In this document: one piece after another, positions 6,201 to 6,566 of the stretch
Numbering within the stretch: the first letter of the stretch is position 1
Layout of the letters: every line of letters begins with the position of its first letter
NCBI GenBank assembly: GCA_023392115.1
Contig: JAEVZT010000305.1
Location: forward strand, 1-6,566
Origin: Chloroflexota bacterium
GTDB lineage: Bacteria; Chloroflexota; Anaerolineae; Aggregatilineales; Phototrophicaceae
Length of the DNA stretch: 6,566 bases
Direction of reading: 5' to 3'
Made by a program: the position numbers and the translations under genes
Notes under the pieces: generated by a model
What the model saw: the letters and a program-made list of their open reading frames with translations, nothing else
What the model was told of the DNA's origin: nothing
The model's database searches: none

Positions 6201-6272
6201 GTAGACAGTTTACGGTTCACAGTTCACAGCAAGACCGTAACGGCTCCAACTGTCAACTGATTACTGTCTACT
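6193..6272 (-). terminator. Long hairpin plus U8 terminator for the ABC transporter gene
   Basis: AGTAGACAGT (6200-6209) pairs perfectly with ACTGTCTACT (6263-6272), and the pairing continues imperfectly inward to about 6230 and 6243. Read on the minus strand, the hairpin is followed directly by eight T (complement of 6193-6200), the form of an intrinsic terminator. It lies about 45 bases past the transporter stop codon. A competing inner hairpin, TTACGGT (6210-6216) with ACCGTAA (6234-6240), is possible. The stem is longer and less GC-rich than in a typical terminator. Confidence 0.6.
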
Positions 6273-6311
6273 GTCTACTCCTCAGCACTCGGTACTCAGT
6301 ACTCAGTGCTG
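6200..6311. repeat. Island of degenerate heptamer tandem repeats
   Basis: Several families of 7-base tandem units follow each other: TTCACAG twice (6216-6229), CTGTCTA twice (6264-6277), and CTCGGTA/CTCAGTA/CTCAGTG (6288-6308). The left and right parts are also complementary, so the island is both tandem and palindromic. Heptamer arrays of this flavour are known from cyanobacteria (STRR sequences), and similar ones occur, as I recall, in Chloroflexota intergenic DNA. It fills the space between the AT-rich stretch and the ABC transporter stop codon and has no coding potential that I can see. Confidence 0.75.
6283..6311. repeat. 29-bp near-palindrome just after the transporter stop codon
   Basis: CAGCACT (6283-6289) pairs with AGTGCTG (6305-6311). 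After two mismatches, GTACT (6292-6296) and AGTAC (6298-6302) continue the symmetry around a single central base. It ends 4 bases from the transporter stop codon and is built from the same heptamer units as the island. It could protect the 3' end of the mRNA or assist termination; it has no T tract of its own on either strand. Confidence 0.6.
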
Positions 6312-6315
6312 TTTC

Positions 6316-6566
6316 TTAAAACTCCGTCGCGCGGTGGCAGGCGACAAAGTGACCGGGCGTGACTTCGACCAGCGGCGGATCAGGTTCTTGGAAGCAGATG
6401 CCGGCGATCGACACCGGGCAGCGCGTGTTGAAGTTGCAGCCGATCGGCGGGCGGGCGGGGCTCGGCACGTCACCGGCGAGGATGACGCGCTGGCGGTCGC
6501 GTTCCTTCAGCGGGTCGGGCACGGGCACGGCGGAGAGCAGCGCCTGCGTGTAGGGGTGCAGCGGGT
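6316..6566 (-). CDS. Oligopeptide/dipeptide ABC transporter ATP-binding protein, C-terminal end (partial)
   Basis: Only the last 82 codons are in the window and the frame runs off its right edge. [16 protein letters not shown] is the hallmark where the ATPase domain passes into the C-terminal oligopeptide/dipeptide-type region. It is followed by [18 protein letters not shown], then NTRCP, and a closing HFVACH. Four cysteines fall at the positions conserved in this family, which in some OppD-type proteins bind an iron-sulfur cluster. The AVPVPDP wording is more like OppF/DppF than OppD, but the missing Walker A, signature and Walker B motifs prevent a firm choice. The protein would energise peptide uptake from the cytoplasmic face of the membrane; permease and binding-protein genes would be expected upstream, beyond the window. 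The stop TAA is at 6318-6316 and the heptamer hairpin terminator follows. Confidence 0.88.
   Translation of the reverse strand, partial: PLHPYTQALLSAVPVPDPLKERDRQRVILAGDVPSPARPPIGCNFNTRCPVSIAGICFQEPDPPLVEVTPGHFVACHRATEF

Noticed and set aside
6200..6311. Terminal inverted repeats of an insertion sequence or MITE
   Set aside because: No target-site duplication or transposase is visible, and the symmetry is explained by degenerate heptamer units.

Overview
The window looks like chromosomal DNA of a GC-rich bacterium, most likely a member of the Chloroflexota (Anaerolineae-like). That assignment is an inference from the gene types: a YfhO-type membrane protein, a secreted PA14 plus double bacterial-SH3 protein with a Pro/Thr-rich linker, GAF-containing histidine kinases, and heptamer-type intergenic repeats. 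There is no rRNA, tRNA, CRISPR array, transposase or phage gene.

Layout. (1) 2-1483, + strand: C-terminal part of a YfhO-like membrane protein whose 5' end lies outside the window; a REP-like hairpin element sits inside its reading frame at 7-52. (2) 1432-2496, - strand: secreted PA14/SH3 protein, overlapping the first gene tail-to-tail by 52 bp. (3) 2612-3685, + strand: patatin-like phospholipase, divergent from gene 2 with a 115-bp shared promoter region. (4) 3695-4390, - strand: UPF0173-type metallo-beta-lactamase-fold hydrolase, convergent with the patatin gene with 9 bp between stop codons. (5) 4426-5676, - strand: GAF/HisKA/HATPase sensor kinase, 35 bp upstream of gene 4 and probably cotranscribed with it. 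(6) 5677-6315: a 639-bp non-coding region. (7) 6316-6566, - strand: C-terminal end of an oligopeptide/dipeptide ABC transporter ATPase.

The most interesting part is the non-coding region. It holds 12 copies of a 10-bp box, TT(A/T)T(GA/CG)ACAG, in both orientations, many spaced in near-whole helical turns. There is a 20-bp perfect inverted repeat and other dyad-symmetric pairs, and the array abuts an AT-rich stretch (about 34% G+C by hand count) carrying TGGGATAA repeats. This is the architecture of a bacterial replication origin. The boxes keep the outer positions of the classical DnaA box (TTATCCACA) and differ only at the central two. The best reading is a candidate oriC with a lineage-specific DnaA box, although no dnaA, dnaN or rep gene is visible. 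A heptamer-repeat island then folds into a long hairpin followed by a U8 tract, which can end transcription of the ABC transporter gene before it enters the array.

The genes themselves look like a mixed chromosomal neighbourhood and not one pathway. The kinase has no response regulator in view, and the patatin has no CD-NTase or other defence partner in view.
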